Shown in pieces: positions 63,042 through 64,000 of a stretch of DNA of 64,000 bases. This DNA comes from Mycolicibacterium gadium. GTDB taxonomy: Bacteria > Actinomycetota > Actinomycetes > Mycobacteriales > Mycobacteriaceae. Position 1 is the first letter of the stretch; each line of letters starts with the position of its first letter. The translations under genes and the position numbers were made by a program. Below the pieces are notes generated by a model. That model did no database searches. It saw nothing but the letters and a program-made list of their open reading frames with translations, and was not told where the DNA came from. The stretch lies in the NCBI RefSeq assembly GCF_010728925.1, contig NZ_AP022608.1, forward strand, positions 434,001-498,000, read 5' to 3'.

Positions 63042-63745
63042 CGAACGACGTGAGTTACGAAGCCACGCACCAGATCGCGTACCCGCGATGCCGCATCATC
63101 GGCAAGTTCTGTTGTGCGGGAGCGTAATTCATCGTGCGTGCGTCCGATGCTCGCGACCTCACCGTCGATATCGTCGGCCAGCCACCGCTCGAGTAGCTCC
63201 GAGTCGACCTCCGGATGGAACTGCAATGCGAGCGCGCGGCCGAGCACGAATGCCTGCGACGCATTGGCGGTGCGGGCGATCTCGGTGGCTCCGGGAGGCA
63301 GGGTCCATCGGTCGAAATGCCATTGGAACCACGGTCCGCCGGGGACGAGGTCCGGACTGTCGCTGGTGACGTCGTACCAGCCGATCTCGGGCTCCGTCGA
63401 CCGCGTGACCGAACCACCGAACGCCTGGGCCAAGAGCTGACCACCGAAGCACACGCCCAGCAGCGCCACGCCCGCATCGGCGGCGTCACGTACCAACTGC
63501 GTCTCGGCGCCCACCCAGGTGCGGCGCAACGTGTCGTCATACACCGGCCATCGCGCACCCAGCGGTACCACCACGTCGTAGCCGCGTGGGTCGGGGAACG
63601 TCACGTCGACGGCGGGATCGGCGACGCGCGCTGCGGGGACCACCTCGAACACCTCGACGTCGTATCCCTGGTCGGTGAACGCATCGCCGAGCAGCGCTTC
63701 GGTCGCGAGGTGCTCGTTGCAGAGGAACAGAACTCTCGGAGCCAC
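63020..63745 (-). CDS. Class I glutamine amidotransferase-like protein
   Basis: 241 residues. A triad-type GATase: nucleophile in LLGVCFGGQLLAQAFGG (Cys about 99), catalytic His/Glu in LALQFHPEVDSELLERW. EPEIGWYDV and FQWHFDRWTLPPGA match the GuaA-like stand-alone subgroup that acts on gamma-glutamyl compounds. GTG start. It is eight bases downstream of the truncated beta-lactamase-family gene, on the same strand. The natural substrate cannot be deduced. Confidence 0.87.
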   Translation of the reverse strand: MAPRVLFLCNEHLATEALLGDAFTDQGYDVEVFEVVPAARVADPAVDVTFPDPRGYDVVVPLGARWPVYDDTLRRTWVGAETQLVRDAADAGVALLGVCFGGQLLAQAFGGSVTRSTEPEIGWYDVTSDSPDLVPGGPWFQWHFDRWTLPPGATEIARTANASQAFVLGRALALQFHPEVDSELLERWLADDIDGEVASIGRTHDELRSRTTELADDAASRVRDLVRGFVTHVVRQPCPSS

Positions 63746-63753
63746 ACCTCACC

Positions 63754-64000
63754 TTATTTCGGCCCGCGCACCGGTGGTGCGTCGTCGGGAGCCAGCACCG
63801 CACCGATCTCTCGGAACACGGTGTCCGCGGCGTTGGTGTAGTCGCCCTGGTCGTCGAAGGCTTCGGGAAGGTACGTCGCGGCGACCGCAATGGCGATCTT
63901 CTGTGAGGGCAAGTAAGCCTCGATGGCCGAATACCCCGACATCAACGGATTCTGCAGCAGCCAGTTGCCGGAGATGACGATGCCGAGGCCGTACGTGTAG
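63754..64000 (-). CDS. Beta-lactamase-family serine hydrolase, 3' end only
   Basis: Only the last 81 codons are in the window; the frame is open to the edge. The visible part reads YTYGLGIVISGNWLL, then MSGYSAIEAYLPSQKIAIAVAATY, which fits the C-terminal beta-strands of class C beta-lactamase-like/esterase proteins (the GYS turn replaces the common GHTG). The catalytic SxxK and YxN motifs would lie outside the window. It may be an esterase or D-Ala-peptidase rather than a drug-resistance enzyme. Followed by the amidotransferase. Confidence 0.7.
   Translation of the reverse strand, partial: YTYGLGIVISGNWLLQNPLMSGYSAIEAYLPSQKIAIAVAATYLPEAFDDQGDYTNAADTVFREIGAVLAPDDAPPVRGPK

Overview
The window looks like a chromosomal segment of a non-tuberculous Mycobacterium (Mycolicibacterium-like). 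It has very high GC, frequent GTG and TTG starts, and dense ATGA/GTGA overlaps. Marker genes include wag31, mmpS3, pknL, pimB, mptA, a QcrCAB/CtaCEF supercomplex and an actinobacterial dcw cluster. Gene order closely follows, in the opposite orientation, the stretch I recall from M. tuberculosis between about Rv2211c and Rv2143. Comparisons with M. tuberculosis are from memory, not from a search. I see no insertion sequence, prophage, CRISPR array, tRNA, rRNA or PE/PPE gene.

Layout. 1-6.8 kb holds the 3' end of gcvT, ilvE, a minus-strand block DUF3043-cobU-cobT-cobS (late cobalamin assembly), a small secreted DUF732 protein, an A-type Fe-S carrier and a membrane protein. 7-17.7 kb holds adenosine kinase, asnB, and the respiratory supercomplex genes: ctaC-ctaF on the plus strand and ctaE-qcrC-qcrA-qcrB on the minus strand, with mmpS3 and a DUF2561 gene between. 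17.7-31.8 kb holds trpD, an exonuclease/GIY-YIG fusion, a Cys-rich mini-protein, the NlpC/P60 hydrolase ripC, pimB (PIM synthesis), fadD15, two SRPBCC proteins, an ArsA-like ATPase with a Cys-rich partner, a PlsC acyltransferase, a GT87 mannosyltransferase and a membrane protein. 31.8-40 kb holds RNase AS, aroG, the divergent pknL / DNA-binding-protein pair, mptA, idsA2, lppM, a GNAT gene and a DUF3040 gene.

40.2-60.9 kb is the complete division and cell-wall (dcw) cluster: mraZ, rsmH, ftsL-like, pbpB, murE, murF, mraY, murD, ftsW, murG, murC, ftsQ, ftsZ, pgeF, yggS, sepF, yggT, wag31 and a small membrane protein. It builds lipid II, polymerises it at the septum and positions polar growth. 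The envelope theme extends upstream through pimB, mptA, the GT87 enzyme, plsC, idsA2 and ripC. 60.9-64 kb holds a phosphoribosyltransferase, an SRPBCC-epimerase fusion, a class I amidotransferase and a truncated beta-lactamase-family gene.

I did not find a convincing undescribed multi-gene system; this is core genome. The best leads are regulatory or gene-boundary details: a four-repeat MraZ operator, a pair of back-to-back leaderless promoters between pknL and its neighbour, a peptidase gene with no ATG/GTG/TTG start for its probable membrane anchor, a probable unannotated N-terminal extension of RsmH, and a two-cysteine loop in QcrB.
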